Assembly: GCF_003946515.1 (NCBI RefSeq)
Contig: NZ_RHOM01000004.1
Coordinates: 1 to 64,000, forward strand
DNA: 64,000 nucleotides
From: Companilactobacillus zhongbaensis
GTDB taxonomy: Bacteria; Bacillota; Bacilli; Lactobacillales; Lactobacillaceae
Direction of reading: 5' to 3'
A program made the position numbers and the translations under genes. The notes beneath the pieces were generated by a model. It searched no databases. It was given only the letters and a program-made list of their open reading frames with translations, and was not told the DNA's origin. Each line of letters starts with the position of its first letter. The first letter of the stretch is position 1. Below are positions 19,064-28,312 of this stretch, piece by piece.

Positions 19064-19511
19064 CATTATCCTCCTGACTTACAGCCTTACCATTTCCTCG
19101 GATCTTAGAACTTATCGCAATGATAAATTTAGCTGTGTAAGAAATTACCACTAGTAACACGATCGTGGAGATAATAATTGCAATGATCAACATTATTCCA
19201 TCAGATTTGATAATATCTAAGTGGGTGTATAACTGGACCCCTGATGGTACGAATAAGAATCCAATGATACTAATTAGGAACGTAGACATTTGCTCTACTT
19301 GATGGAGTTTGACGATCTTTGTTGTCAATAAAAAGTACAATATCAACAATCCCCAGACAGGTGCTGGAACTGGGAACGATTTAGGCATAAACATTGCAAG
19401 AATGTTTGAAACGAATAATACAGAAACAAAGATTGCAATTTGAACCAAAATATTAGAAGGTTCCTTTTCTTTCTCCTTTCCTACAGCTGACTTTTTTTTA
19501 GAGTCATCCAT
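19050..19511 (-). CDS. lrgA: LrgA/CidA family membrane protein
   Basis: 153 residues, four membrane helices after a charged N-terminus (KKKSAVGKEKEKEP), with the MFMPKSFPVPAPVWGLLILY core and FLFVPSGVQLYTHLD. It is the small partner of LrgB, with a 17-base gene overlap. GGGAGAGG precedes the ATG. The upstream spacer shared with def holds a perfect inverted repeat at 19594-19612. Confidence 0.9.
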   Translation of the reverse strand: MDDSKKKSAVGKEKEKEPSNILVQIAIFVSVLFVSNILAMFMPKSFPVPAPVWGLLILYFLLTTKIVKLHQVEQMSTFLISIIGFLFVPSGVQLYTHLDIIKSDGIMLIIAIIISTIVLLVVISYTAKFIIAISSKIRGNGKAVSQEDNDGNN

Positions 19512-19593
19512 AAAAGCCCTCTCCCTTATCTATGTATTTATGTAACCGCTAACATTGGCACATAAAAAGAGCTTACCATATTCTTAATGGAGA

Positions 19594-19612
19594 TGTGAAA
19601 TAGAATTTCACA
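19594..19612. promoter_or_regulatory. Inverted repeat between lrgA and def
   Basis: TGTGAAAT and ATTTCACA are perfect 8-base arms around AGA, in the 190-base spacer between divergent lrgA and def. It looks like an operator for a dimeric regulator, more likely for lrgA. The regulator is not encoded nearby. Confidence 0.45.
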
Positions 19613-19700
19613 AATAAATCATATTTAAATTGTAAAAAAATTGGCAAACTAATTTATAATAGAGATACTATGTTAAAACAAGACATTATTGGAGGTTAAT

Positions 19701-20261
19701 ATGTATTTAATGAAAGATATCGTCCGTGATGGCGACCCCGTATTAAGAAAAGTTAGTGAAAATGTGAGCTTCCCACTCAGTGACGAAGATAAGCAACTTG
19801 CTCACGACATGATGGAGTATTTGATCAACAGTCAAAACGAAGAATTTGCAGAAAAACATCAACTTCGTGCAGGTGTTGGTTTGGCCGCACCACAAGTTGG
19901 TGTTTCGAAAATGATGGCTAGTGTCCTTGTCCCTAATGAAGAAGATCCTGAAAAGCCACTTTTGAAAATTACATTGATCAATCCTGTCATCGTTCGTAAT
20001 TCAGTTCAAAACGCTGCACTCGAACAAGGTGAAGGCTGTCTCTCAGTTGATAAAGATGTTCCTGGATTCGTTCCTCGTTCCGACCGTATTACCATCAAAT
20101 ATGACGACTTTGAAGGAAATTCACAAACGTTACGTGTTCGTGACTACCCCGCTATTGTTTGCCAACATGAAATCGATCACTTAAACGGTCACTTGTACTA
20201 TGACAAGATCGACAAAAAGAACCCATTTGAAATCGATCCAAGTACCGTCGTTATTTCCTAA
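19701..20261 (+). CDS. def: Peptide deformylase
   Basis: About 186 residues. It has the three deformylase motifs [16 protein letters not shown] and QHEIDHLNG, with the metal-binding Cys and two His. It removes the formyl group from nascent proteins. An ATG at 19701 lies five bases after GGAGG (19691-19695); the TTG at 19689 precedes the binding site. A TATAAT at 19655-19660 with TTGTAA 19 bases upstream is the probable promoter. Divergent from lrgAB. Confidence 0.96.
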   Translation: MYLMKDIVRDGDPVLRKVSENVSFPLSDEDKQLAHDMMEYLINSQNEEFAEKHQLRAGVGLAAPQVGVSKMMASVLVPNEEDPEKPLLKITLINPVIVRNSVQNAALEQGEGCLSVDKDVPGFVPRSDRITIKYDDFEGNSQTLRVRDYPAIVCQHEIDHLNGHLYYDKIDKKNPFEIDPSTVVIS

Positions 20262-20415
20262 TTGCCAGTCTTTCCAGTCAGTCGATTAAGTATACTTACA
20301 AATATTTATATGTTAAAATTGTGGTACTTGTTGATTACTCAACCAAATGGACTGAAAAAGGCTTAGGTAAAGCCGTTTATGCTTTACTCAGCTATATTTA
20401 AAAGGAGAATTTATA

Positions 20416-20628
20416 GTGATATACAAAGTTTTATATCAAGAAAAGAAACAAGATAACCCCCGTCGTGAATACACACATTCACTTTACATGGATGCAGAAT
20501 CAAGCATCGACGTACGTGAAGCAGTAGAAAAAAACACAAATTATGATATCGAATTGATTCAAGAGCTCGATGAAAAGCATCTTGAATATGAACAAAAGAG
20601 TCCTAATTTCAAATTAACGGAGTTTTAG
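20416..20628 (+). CDS. rpoY: RNA polymerase epsilon subunit RpoY
   Basis: A 70-residue acidic protein (MIYKVLYQEKKQDNPRREYT) with a GTG start and AAGGAGAA upstream. It is the small Firmicutes RNA polymerase subunit (YkzG family), which sits near the beta' jaw. It lies three bases before rnjA; the rpoY-rnjA pair is conserved in bacilli and lactobacilli. Confidence 0.93.
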   Translation: MIYKVLYQEKKQDNPRREYTHSLYMDAESSIDVREAVEKNTNYDIELIQELDEKHLEYEQKSPNFKLTEF

Positions 20629-20631
20629 TTA

Positions 20632-22323
20632 ATGACTCTAAATGTAAAGAATAATGAAGTTTCTGTTTTTGCCATTGGGGGCCTTGGCGAAATCGGAAAA
20701 AACATGTACGGAGTTGAATACCAAGACGAGTTGATCGTCATTGATGCTGGTATTAAATTCCCTGAAGATGAACTACTAGGAATTGATTACGTCATTTCCG
20801 ACTACAGTTACTTAGTAGAACATCAAGATAAAATCAAAGGTCTATTTATTACCCACGGCCACGAAGACCACATCGGTGGAATTCCTTATTTATTGAAGCA
20901 ATTACCAAATATTCCAGTTTATGCTGGTCCTCTAGCCTGTGCGTTGATCAAAGGTAAGCTTGAAGAACACGGCTTATTACAATCAACCAAATTAAATGTA
21001 TTAAGTGAAGATTCAGTAATCAAATTTCCCAAAACAAGCGTAACATTCTTCAGAACTACTCACTCTATCCCTGATACGTTAGGCGTTGCAGTCCATACGC
21101 CTGAAGGTGTCATCGTTGAGACTGGAGATTTCAAGTTTGACCTTACTCCTGTTGCCGGTCTACCATCACCTAATTTACAAAAGATGGCTGCACTTGGTTC
21201 AGAGGGTGTCTTACTTTTAATGTCAGATAGTACGAACGCTGAAATTCCAACTTTTTCAAAGTCTGAAAGATCAGTTGGTCTAACGATCCACCAAATCTTT
21301 GAAACAATCAAGGGTCGGATCATCTTCGCAACTTTCGCATCGAATATTTACCGTGTATCGCAAGCTGTTGACGCTGCGATGAAAGAAAATCGTAAGATTG
21401 CCGTCTTCGGACGAAGTATGGAACAAGCAATCGAAAATGGTCGTGAACTCGGCTACTTGAACATCCCTGATGATATGATCATGGACGTCCATGAACTTAA
21501 CCATACTCCTGCTAACGAAACCTTGATCTTATGCACCGGTTCTCAAGGTGAACCATTAGCTGCTTTAAGTAGAATTGCTAACGGTACTCACCGTCAGATC
21601 AGTATCCAACCTGGTGATACAGTTATTTTCTCAAGTAACCCTATCCCTGGTAATACTATCAGTGTCAACCATTTGATCAACCAACTCTCCGAAGCTGGAG
21701 CCGAGGTCATCCATGGTAAAGTTAACAACATTCACGCATCTGGTCACGGTGGCCAAACTGAACAAGAATTAATGCTTCGTTTAATGAAGCCTAAGTTTTT
21801 CATGCCGATCCACGGTGAATACCGGATGCTCAAGATCCACACTGAGCTTGCTCAACTTTGTGGCGTTCCTGAAGAAAATACCTTCATCCTCGAAAACGGT
21901 GATGTCTTAGCTTTAACTAAAGACTCATGTCATCGTGCGGGACACTTCCCTGCTGGCGATGTTTATGTTGATGGTAAAGGTGTTGGTGATATTGGAAACG
22001 TCGTTATCCATGATCGTCAACTTCTTTCCGAAGAAGGAATGGTCGTAGTTGTAGCAACTATCGATTATAAGAAACACATCGTCTTAGCTGGTCCAGATAT
22101 CTTATCTCGTGGATTTGTCTACATGCGTGAATCAGGTGAATTGATCAATCAAGCACAAAAACGTGTCTTCCACTTGATCAAAAACGCATTTGATGATGAA
22201 GAAGTCAAAGTATCTGAAGCACATCTGAAACGAATTATTATTGATGGACTTCAAGATTTCCTATACAAACGTACAGCCAGAAATCCTGTAATCCTTCCAA
22301 TGTTAATTTCTACTTCAATCTAG
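20632..22323 (+). CDS. rnjA: Ribonuclease J1
   Basis: A 563-residue beta-CASP metallo-beta-lactamase nuclease with 5'-3' exonuclease and endonuclease activity in mRNA decay and rRNA maturation. Metal ligands are in [10 protein letters not shown], with further motifs [18 protein letters not shown] and HASGHGG and the C-terminal domain. It is full length and probably co-transcribed with rpoY. A terminator follows directly. Confidence 0.96.
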   Translation: MTLNVKNNEVSVFAIGGLGEIGKNMYGVEYQDELIVIDAGIKFPEDELLGIDYVISDYSYLVEHQDKIKGLFITHGHEDHIGGIPYLLKQLPNIPVYAGPLACALIKGKLEEHGLLQSTKLNVLSEDSVIKFPKTSVTFFRTTHSIPDTLGVAVHTPEGVIVETGDFKFDLTPVAGLPSPNLQKMAALGSEGVLLLMSDSTNAEIPTFSKSERSVGLTIHQIFETIKGRIIFATFASNIYRVSQAVDAAMKENRKIAVFGRSMEQAIENGRELGYLNIPDDMIMDVHELNHTPANETLILCTGSQGEPLAALSRIANGTHRQISIQPGDTVIFSSNPIPGNTISVNHLINQLSEAGAEVIHGKVNNIHASGHGGQTEQELMLRLMKPKFFMPIHGEYRMLKIHTELAQLCGVPEENTFILENGDVLALTKDSCHRAGHFPAGDVYVDGKGVGDIGNVVIHDRQLLSEEGMVVVVATIDYKKHIVLAGPDILSRGFVYMRESGELINQAQKRVFHLIKNAFDDEEVKVSEAHLKRIIIDGLQDFLYKRTARNPVILPMLISTSI

Positions 22324-22352
22324 CAGATCATTTGATCTGCTTTTTTATTTTT
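22322..22352 (+). terminator. rnjA terminator
   Basis: AGCAGATCA and TGATCTGCT form a 9-base stem followed by TTTTTATTTTT. It overlaps the rnjA stop and precedes dagK, which has its own binding site. Confidence 0.8.
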
Positions 22353-22364
22353 AAGGGGAAACTA

Positions 22365-23324
22365 ATGGCTAAAATCAAAAAATTAGAAATTTTATTCAAC
22401 CAAAGAGCGGGGAACGGTCAATCTAATCACACTTGTCAGAAGATTCAAAAGTTTTTAGATGAGAACCAGATCAGCTATCAAATCCACAAGACACAGACCG
22501 ATGGCGATGGCGTCAGAATTGCTCGTGAGCTTGCTGACCAATTGTCAAACGACCAAATGATTTTAGTCATTGGTGGTGATGGTACACTTAATCAAGCTTT
22601 AAATGGTGTAAAAATCTCTCAGTATCCACAAACCCCACTAGCATATATCCCGAGTGGCTCGGGTAACGACTTCAGTCGTGGGGTCAAGATCAAGCACCAA
22701 GATCCAGTAATCTTGTTACAAAAGATCTTAGCCATGTCTGCTCCAGTCGAAATTGACGTCGCTAAGGCAACTGATTTAAAAAAGAATCAAATAAAATACT
22801 TTGTCAACAACATTGGCATGGGCTTTGACGCTAGTGCAGTGTACTACACGAATCACTCCAAGCGAAAAAACATCCTAAATTCCTTGAAATTAGGCACCCT
22901 GGCCTACGTTTCCAGCCTAGTCAAGGTAATTCGCTTGCAAAAAGGGTTTCCTATTGACGTTCTAGTTAATGGCGAAACAAAGCATTTTGACAATGCCTAT
23001 ATTGTTACAGCAACCAATCACCCGTATTTCGGTGGAGGTGTAGCAATCGATCCAAAGGCTGATCCCTTTGATCACAAGCTTGACTTAGTAGTCGTCAATA
23101 AGATCACCGGATCTACCTTCGTCAAACTATTCATGAAACTACTGACAAATGGATCACACTTGGACGATCCTAACGTCTGGCATACACAACAAACACAGTT
23201 CACTATTTACGATCACCATCCAGAACAAGGACAGATGGACGGTGAAGAATTAGGTGAACATGCCTTCGAGATCCAATTTGAATCGAAGACACATGCATTT
23301 TGGTTGCCGGTTACTCGAAAATAG
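22365..23324 (+). CDS. dagK: Diacylglycerol/lipid kinase family protein
   Basis: About 319 residues with the DAGK catalytic motifs VIGGDGTLNQALNG and YIPSGSGNDFSRG and a C-terminal domain with GQMDGEELGEH. Probably phosphorylates diacylglycerol left over from lipoteichoic acid synthesis, returning phosphatidate to phospholipid synthesis. The ATG at 22365 has AAGGGGAA upstream; the in-frame ATG at 22332 lies in the rnjA terminator. YegS-like members with other lipid substrates are an alternative. Confidence 0.88.
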   Translation: MAKIKKLEILFNQRAGNGQSNHTCQKIQKFLDENQISYQIHKTQTDGDGVRIARELADQLSNDQMILVIGGDGTLNQALNGVKISQYPQTPLAYIPSGSGNDFSRGVKIKHQDPVILLQKILAMSAPVEIDVAKATDLKKNQIKYFVNNIGMGFDASAVYYTNHSKRKNILNSLKLGTLAYVSSLVKVIRLQKGFPIDVLVNGETKHFDNAYIVTATNHPYFGGGVAIDPKADPFDHKLDLVVVNKITGSTFVKLFMKLLTNGSHLDDPNVWHTQQTQFTIYDHHPEQGQMDGEELGEHAFEIQFESKTHAFWLPVTRK

Positions 23325-23327
23325 TCA

Positions 23328-23378
23328 AAAAGGCGATAGCAATCTAGTTCATCAACTAGATTTGCTATCGCCTTTTTC
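23328..23378. terminator. Strong bidirectional terminator between dagK and the 23-34 kb operon
   Basis: GGCGATAGCAA-TCTAGT pairs with ACTAGA-TTTGCTATCGCC (about 17 bp) around ATCA, with A and T tracts on both sides. It ends both the plus-strand dagK and the minus-strand operon. Confidence 0.92.
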
Positions 23379-23392
23379 GTTTCATAGATTCA

Positions 23393-23707
23393 TTAATATT
23401 TAGTAATTGGACCATCCCATGATACCATACCGCCAGAAACATTAACCACATCATATCCCATGGCAGTCAGCTTCTTAGCAGATTTACGACTATCAACACC
23501 TGAGTGGCAAATGATATATACTTTGCCATCTGGGTGGTAGTTTCCCGCTTTGATCTGTTTCCAGGGAACATTAGGAGCTCCCGGAATATGCCCCTTTTCA
23601 TATCTTTCTTTTACTCTAACATCAATAATTTGAATGCCTTTATCCCCACGCATTTTTTCAATTAGTTGGTCATTAGTAATACTGGTGATTTTGGTAAATA
23701 TTGACAT
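23393..23707 (-). CDS. Single-domain rhodanese-like sulfurtransferase
   Basis: A 104-residue cytosolic rhodanese domain. The active-site loop is ICHSGVDSRKSA, so the catalytic Cys is present. The YEKGHIPGAPNVPW block is typical. It would carry a persulfide from a donor such as thiosulfate or a cysteine desulfurase to an acceptor. Last gene of the 13-gene operon, two bases from the membrane-protein gene. Read with the secreted rhodanese at the other end, it suggests sulfane sulfur handling (or a related element such as selenium) on both sides of the membrane. Confidence 0.88.
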   Translation of the reverse strand: MSIFTKITSITNDQLIEKMRGDKGIQIIDVRVKERYEKGHIPGAPNVPWKQIKAGNYHPDGKVYIICHSGVDSRKSAKKLTAMGYDVVNVSGGMVSWDGPITKY

Positions 23708-23708
23708 G

Positions 23709-24125
23709 TTATTTTCTCCTCAACTTTTCACGTATTATTGTGACTACCACTAACTGTAATAATAATGCTACGCCCAAGCTTGCCAAATTGTAATAGTACA
23801 ATGGATCAGCAATATTTTTGGGAATTAACATATAAATGAAGACAAATACACTTAGGAAAAACAACCACAAGTAACGCAACATCTTCTTACTCTTGGATTT
23901 TCCTAATCTAAGTCCCCAGAAAATAATTAGTAAAACTGAAATGACAAGCAAAATTATTACAAAATACAACGCCAATTTTACTGGATAGTTTTCATTCATG
24001 AACAAAATTTGACGCATAAACCCCAGGCGCGTGTTATATAAATTATCTAATTCTTGAGGTAGCCATAAAAAGACTGCTTCAAAAATAGCGATTATTACTA
24101 CACCGACTCTTTTACCGATACTCAT
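23709..24125 (-). CDS. Small four-helix membrane protein, unknown
   Basis: 138 residues with four predicted membrane segments (about residues 6-24, 49-72, 84-101, 112-132) and Lys/Arg-rich loops and C-terminus. No family recognised. GGGGGAG precedes the ATG, and spacing to both neighbours is short, so it belongs to the operon. It might anchor or regulate the ABC importer or the TVP38 proteins; this is a guess from position only. Confidence 0.75.
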   Translation of the reverse strand: MSIGKRVGVVIIAIFEAVFLWLPQELDNLYNTRLGFMRQILFMNENYPVKLALYFVIILLVISVLLIIFWGLRLGKSKSKKMLRYLWLFFLSVFVFIYMLIPKNIADPLYYYNLASLGVALLLQLVVVTIIREKLRRK

Positions 24126-24146
24126 TAGCTATACTCCCCCTAATAT

Positions 24147-25037
24147 TTAACGATATAAATTTAATTTTGATATTAGTTTATCATTCAATTGATCCATATT
24201 TTTAATTTGGTAAACAATTGTTATTTTATGACCATTGGGAACGGTCACCCGATCTATCAAACCGCTTTTCAAATTGTCTTGGTTTGCATGTATAAAAATA
24301 TCCTTAACGATGAATTGATTCAAATCAAGCATAGCTTCTGCGGTAATACCGTCCCAATTGATGGTTCCATCTAAATCCCACCACTCAACATTTTTCTTGA
24401 ACCAATTATTCAGTGAATTATCTAACCAGCTTGCAGATTTTTTGTTTGATTTAGCCATTTTTTTAGCAACTACATCTCCCGACAAAATTCCATCCAAAAT
24501 GAATTGGCCACTCACTAGTATCAATTTACATCCACTATTTAAAACTGCTTCGGAAGCAATATTAGAAACTGATAAATTTAATTCATCTACCGGAACACCA
24601 TTGATAAACAAAGGTTCGAAAATTCCACCCATAATCACGATTTGCTTAACTTTTTTAAAAAATCTTTCATCGATTAAACTAGCTTCATACAAATTATTCA
24701 TACTACCAGTTGCCAAAATAGTAACCTGTCGTGGGTATTGGTTGACCTGATTGACCAAAAACTTTGCTGCTGGTGACGGCTGAGAGATATCGATCGACTG
24801 TTCTTTTTCTAATCCAGGATATTGTTCTATTTTTAAATCAAACAATTCCTTCATTAAATGTGATTGGTTTGCCACCTCTGCTACAGTACCATTACCAAAT
24901 GTTAAGGTATTACCAAGCAAGTCGATCTCTGGACACTTATTTAAATAAAGTAAAGTTAATCCATCATCGACATCCCTACCATCAATGCCAGTTGTATTAT
25001 CACAATCATAAATTACCTTTAAGTGTTCATTCGACAT
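24147..25037 (-). CDS. Nucleoside hydrolase family protein (variant)
   Basis: 296 residues with the nucleoside-hydrolase fold. The usual N-terminal DxDPGxDD motif appears in a longer form, DCDNTTGIDGRDVDDG, with an insertion before the Asp pair, seen in a distinct subfamily. TFGNGTV, VTILATGSMNNL and KQIVIMGGI follow. It would cleave the N-glycosidic bond of a ribonucleoside or a deoxy/thio-ribosyl compound. Its start overlaps the TIGR04282 gene by 11 bases. In the operon it could release a modified sugar from a nucleoside; substrate unknown. Confidence 0.82.
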   Translation of the reverse strand: MSNEHLKVIYDCDNTTGIDGRDVDDGLTLLYLNKCPEIDLLGNTLTFGNGTVAEVANQSHLMKELFDLKIEQYPGLEKEQSIDISQPSPAAKFLVNQVNQYPRQVTILATGSMNNLYEASLIDERFFKKVKQIVIMGGIFEPLFINGVPVDELNLSVSNIASEAVLNSGCKLILVSGQFILDGILSGDVVAKKMAKSNKKSASWLDNSLNNWFKKNVEWWDLDGTINWDGITAEAMLDLNQFIVKDIFIHANQDNLKSGLIDRVTVPNGHKITIVYQIKNMDQLNDKLISKLNLYR

Positions 25038-25647
25038 ATTTTGACTCCCTCTGCCAATCGGCTGAAAAATCTACATCAGATAACGATTCAATTGCTACTG
25101 CTGACACCTGATTTCTTTTAGCCAAATTTAGTGTTGCCGCAAAAACAGTATCAGTGCTCCATCTGATTGGTACCGATAAAAATTGGGTTTGATCGATCCT
25201 ATTCTTCATTCCGAACAAATAATATCCCCCATCCCAAGTTGGTCCCAATACAATATCTGACTTATCTAATTGTGAAAAGGCATTTTGTAAGGTTTCGACA
25301 TTTAACCTGGGTATATCACTACCAGTCAAAACGATTTTTTTAAATCCTAATGTTTTGACGTGGTCAATTGCATTCGACATTTTATTACCGATTGAGCCAT
25401 TTGATTGTTGGAAAACATTAATTTTAGATGGCAACTTTAATAAAAATTTTTCAGATTGAGCCTGATCTTCAGAATAATAGGCCAAAAATATTGTGACGTC
25501 TTCTAATCCATGCGTTATCTTTAATAAATGATTCAACATTTTACTTTGAATATCAGCAGCTTGTTGTTTGGAATAATCCGGCGTTAAACGTGTTTTGACA
25601 AATCCAGGATTCGGTATTTTTGTAAAAATTATGTACGCTTTATCCAT
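25027..25647 (-). CDS. TIGR04282-type (DUF2064) glycosyltransferase
   Basis: 206 residues. It opens IIFTKIPNPGFVKTRLTPD, a nucleotide-binding motif typical of the DUF2064/TIGR04282 family, and has LTGSDIPRLN and GPTWDGGYYLFGM. The family is named for genomic association with arsenosugar biosynthesis and has a GT-A nucleotidyltransferase-like fold. No ArsM or ArsS gene is in the window. Overlaps both neighbours (8 and 11 bases). The activity could be transfer of a sugar or of a nucleotide. Confidence 0.85.
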   Translation of the reverse strand: MDKAYIIFTKIPNPGFVKTRLTPDYSKQQAADIQSKMLNHLLKITHGLEDVTIFLAYYSEDQAQSEKFLLKLPSKINVFQQSNGSIGNKMSNAIDHVKTLGFKKIVLTGSDIPRLNVETLQNAFSQLDKSDIVLGPTWDGGYYLFGMKNRIDQTQFLSVPIRWSTDTVFAATLNLAKRNQVSAVAIESLSDVDFSADWQRESKYVE

Positions 25648-26650
25648 CGATATTCACCCCATATTCTTTCAACAATGGTTTAGCAAAATCTATGGTCAAG
25701 TACATTTTACTTCGAAGATAAATCTCTTCATTTTGAATCGGCTTTTCATCATAAGTAGTTATTAGCATGGCACACCACGACAAAGCTCGTAGCAACAAAA
25801 ACGGCATGTAAGAAATTACTGATTCTTTCACCTCTTCATAACTTCTTTCGACTAGCCGACTATAATATAGTAAGAATTGATCAACCTGTTTCTGACTTAA
25901 GATGGTATCAGTCCTCCACAATGTTGTCGTTTTCGCCAAGAATTGCGTTAAATCTTGAACACTATTGCTATATACTGGTTTTTCCCAATCAATCAAATAT
26001 CCATAATCATCGGTAATCAAGAAGTTATTGGAATTGACCTCAGTATTGACAATATTTTGAGGTTGCTGCGAAAAATATTGATCATCCACATGATTATTGC
26101 ACCAATTAAAAAGTGTCGTTAAGATCTTTTTCCCATCTTTATCGACTTTATTAGACTGAAAAACGGTTTCTAATAAAGACTTGGCTTCATTGATACGATC
26201 ACTACAAATATTTGTCTCGGTTATTAATTGAGATATTTGATGATCATCCAAAGTTAAACGATGCACGTCGCCAAATATTTCAGCAGCTTGTGACAGATCC
26301 CTCTCATAAATTAACGGTCTCCCAGGAAGAAATTGCTCAATCAAAATGTCATGATCAAAATACTGTTTCGAATCATCTAACAACAGTGGTTTCGGTGTCC
26401 GACCACTGGGAAAAAGCATGTTCAATGCTTGAAATTCATACCTTGCTTGTTTTGCTTGGTTAATTTGTGAACCATAATTGATTCTAAAAACAAAGTTTTG
26501 CCCTAAATTGTCACTGATGAAAAAATTACGGTTGTATTCTCCCTGCGCTAAAAAATCAACTTTTTGAACCTCACCCATGTTACATTCGGTATTGATCGTT
26601 GCATTTTTCAGATACTCTTTGATCTTCGATAATATTTGTTGTTCCATCAT
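25640..26650 (-). CDS. APH-fold phosphotransferase (aminoglycoside/choline kinase-like), variant active site
   Basis: 336 residues. It has an N-terminal lobe with NFVFRINYGSQ (lysine replaced near that region) and DILIEQFLPGRPLI. The catalytic loop that is normally HGDLxxGN reads NTEVNSNN (Glu for Asp), and the metal motif is LIDWEKP. It probably phosphorylates a small hydroxylated metabolite, or has lost activity. Its start overlaps the TIGR04283 gene by four bases. In pathway terms it would act between the nucleoside hydrolase and the glycosyltransferases. Confidence 0.8.
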   Translation of the reverse strand: MMEQQILSKIKEYLKNATINTECNMGEVQKVDFLAQGEYNRNFFISDNLGQNFVFRINYGSQINQAKQARYEFQALNMLFPSGRTPKPLLLDDSKQYFDHDILIEQFLPGRPLIYERDLSQAAEIFGDVHRLTLDDHQISQLITETNICSDRINEAKSLLETVFQSNKVDKDGKKILTTLFNWCNNHVDDQYFSQQPQNIVNTEVNSNNFLITDDYGYLIDWEKPVYSNSVQDLTQFLAKTTTLWRTDTILSQKQVDQFLLYYSRLVERSYEEVKESVISYMPFLLLRALSWCAMLITTYDEKPIQNEEIYLRSKMYLTIDFAKPLLKEYGVNIDG

Positions 26651-27321
26651 TTTTCTCCGCGATAATATTCTTTTTGTAATTTAGCAACGCTTGTTCCCAT
26701 TTGATAACGGATTTGGTAAAGTTGCATTTTCAAAAAAGTTGCCCAATGACCTTGTTGTTGATACTTTCGAGCACTAGTTAAGATAGGTATATTTAATTGT
26801 TGAACATTTATATGCTTCCGACGCAAAATTTTACTCAGTTCATAATCTTCCATTATTGCTATTTGCGGATATCCACCTAAAAATTCATACAATCGACGGT
26901 CGATAAATAAACCTTGATCACCAAATATCAATTTTCGATATTTTGAGCGCAGATTGGTCCCAAATTCCATCATCCGAAAAAACTTTTCTGGTGCATCAAA
27001 ATGAAGGTCAAAGTACCCCACATTAATGTTCGTTTTACTTAATAACGGCAGCGGTGATCCTGAAGGGAACTTCGAATCCGCATGCAGAAATAGAAGTTTT
27101 CTACCTAAAGCTTTTTGACTTCCACTTTGTAACTGCATGCCTCGATTAGCCCTAGTGTGTTGGTATTTGAAATCAGAAACCAAATAATCTGGTCTTCGTC
27201 TCTCTTGCCCATCCACAACGATAACTTCGACATCATCTAAATTCCAAGCTAATAATTGTTTTTGCATAATTTTCATTGCAACATCATCATGATAAATTGG
27301 AATGATTATTGATAACCACAT
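26647..27321 (-). CDS. TIGR04283-type family 2 glycosyltransferase
   Basis: 224 residues, GT-A fold: LSIIIPIYHDD at the start, VDGQERRRPDYL, RGMQLQSGSQKA and the HADS metal-binding site in LLFLHADS. The C-terminal KMQLYQIRYQMG fits TIGR04283, the partner of TIGR04282 in arsenosugar-type clusters. The two families flanking one kinase gene suggests one pathway. It lies one base from the ATPase gene, so it is in the same transcript as the importer. Confidence 0.86.
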   Translation of the reverse strand: MWLSIIIPIYHDDVAMKIMQKQLLAWNLDDVEVIVVDGQERRRPDYLVSDFKYQHTRANRGMQLQSGSQKALGRKLLFLHADSKFPSGSPLPLLSKTNINVGYFDLHFDAPEKFFRMMEFGTNLRSKYRKLIFGDQGLFIDRRLYEFLGGYPQIAIMEDYELSKILRRKHINVQQLNIPILTSARKYQQQGHWATFLKMQLYQIRYQMGTSVAKLQKEYYRGEK

Positions 27322-28311
27322 TTAGTACACCACCGGTTTTTTATCAAAATAAAAGCTGTATTGGTCACCTATTTTCACCAGATTAGGCCGACAATCAAAA
27401 CTAACAGTTACAGAATCCATCCTGACTGTCACCCTTTCAACACTCCCCAACCAAACCTTATTTACTACTTCAGCGAAAAACGCTGGATATTCTGTTTTTT
27501 CCAAAGTTACTTGATTGGCATACGGGATATATAAGTATCCTTGCGGATTATTTTTTAATTCGACTTCCCCTCGATAAATAAGCGAATCAAAGGTATTTCC
27601 CGTTACTTTTCCCGAAATAAAATTGGCCTGACCGAGAAATTTGGCAACTTCAATATCAATCGGATCTGATTCCAATTGTTCTGGTTCAGAAATTTGTTTG
27701 ATGGATCCATCGATCAAAATAGCAATTCGTTTTGACAATAAATATGCTTCATTTTTGTAATGTGTAACAAAGACAATGGTTACGTCAAATTGACTCTGAA
27801 TTTGTTGAACAAAATTCAACATTTCAATTCGTAAATTCTCATCCAGACTGGAAAATGGCTCGTCCATCAGTAATAACTTTGGTCGTAAAATCATAGCACG
27901 AGCCAATGCAACTCTTTGACGTTGACCGCCCGATAGTTCGTCAGGGTAACGATCAACTAAATCCGATATGCCCATTACTTCGGTAATTTTTGCCAAACGT
28001 TCTTTGATATCATCCCTTTTTACCTTACTCATCCGCAGACCAAAAGTAATATTCTTAGCCACAGTCATATGGGGGAACAATAAATACTCTTGAAAAACCA
28101 TTATTCCCTTTGGATTTTGATCACTTTCACTCGTAAACTCACCAGATGAAGGCTGATCAATTTTAGCTAGAATGTTCAACAAGGTGGTTTTTCCGCTTCC
28201 TGAAGGACCCAAAATTGCCACAATAGAATTACTTTCTATCGCTAGATCAATATTTTTTAAAATGTGTTTGTCTTTTTTTACTTGATTAATTTTCTTCAAA
28301 AAGTACGTCAA
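27322..28311 (-). CDS. ABC transporter ATP-binding protein (YnjD/PotA-like)
   Basis: About 329 residues. It has Walker A GPSGSGKTTL, Q-loop MVFQEYLLF, signature LSGGQRQRVALARAM, Walker B LLLMDEPFSSLDE and the H-loop VTHY. A C-terminal regulatory (TOBE-like) domain extends from about residue 240. A TTG at 28311 with GGAGGGG seven bases upstream is the best start; the longer reading from 28350 overlaps the permease without a binding site. It energises the importer formed with the two upstream permeases. Confidence 0.92.
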   Translation of the reverse strand: MTYFLKKINQVKKDKHILKNIDLAIESNSIVAILGPSGSGKTTLLNILAKIDQPSSGEFTSESDQNPKGIMVFQEYLLFPHMTVAKNITFGLRMSKVKRDDIKERLAKITEVMGISDLVDRYPDELSGGQRQRVALARAMILRPKLLLMDEPFSSLDENLRIEMLNFVQQIQSQFDVTIVFVTHYKNEAYLLSKRIAILIDGSIKQISEPEQLESDPIDIEVAKFLGQANFISGKVTGNTFDSLIYRGEVELKNNPQGYLYIPYANQVTLEKTEYPAFFAEVVNKVWLGSVERVTVRMDSVTVSFDCRPNLVKIGDQYSFYFDKKPVVY

Positions 28312-28312
28312 A

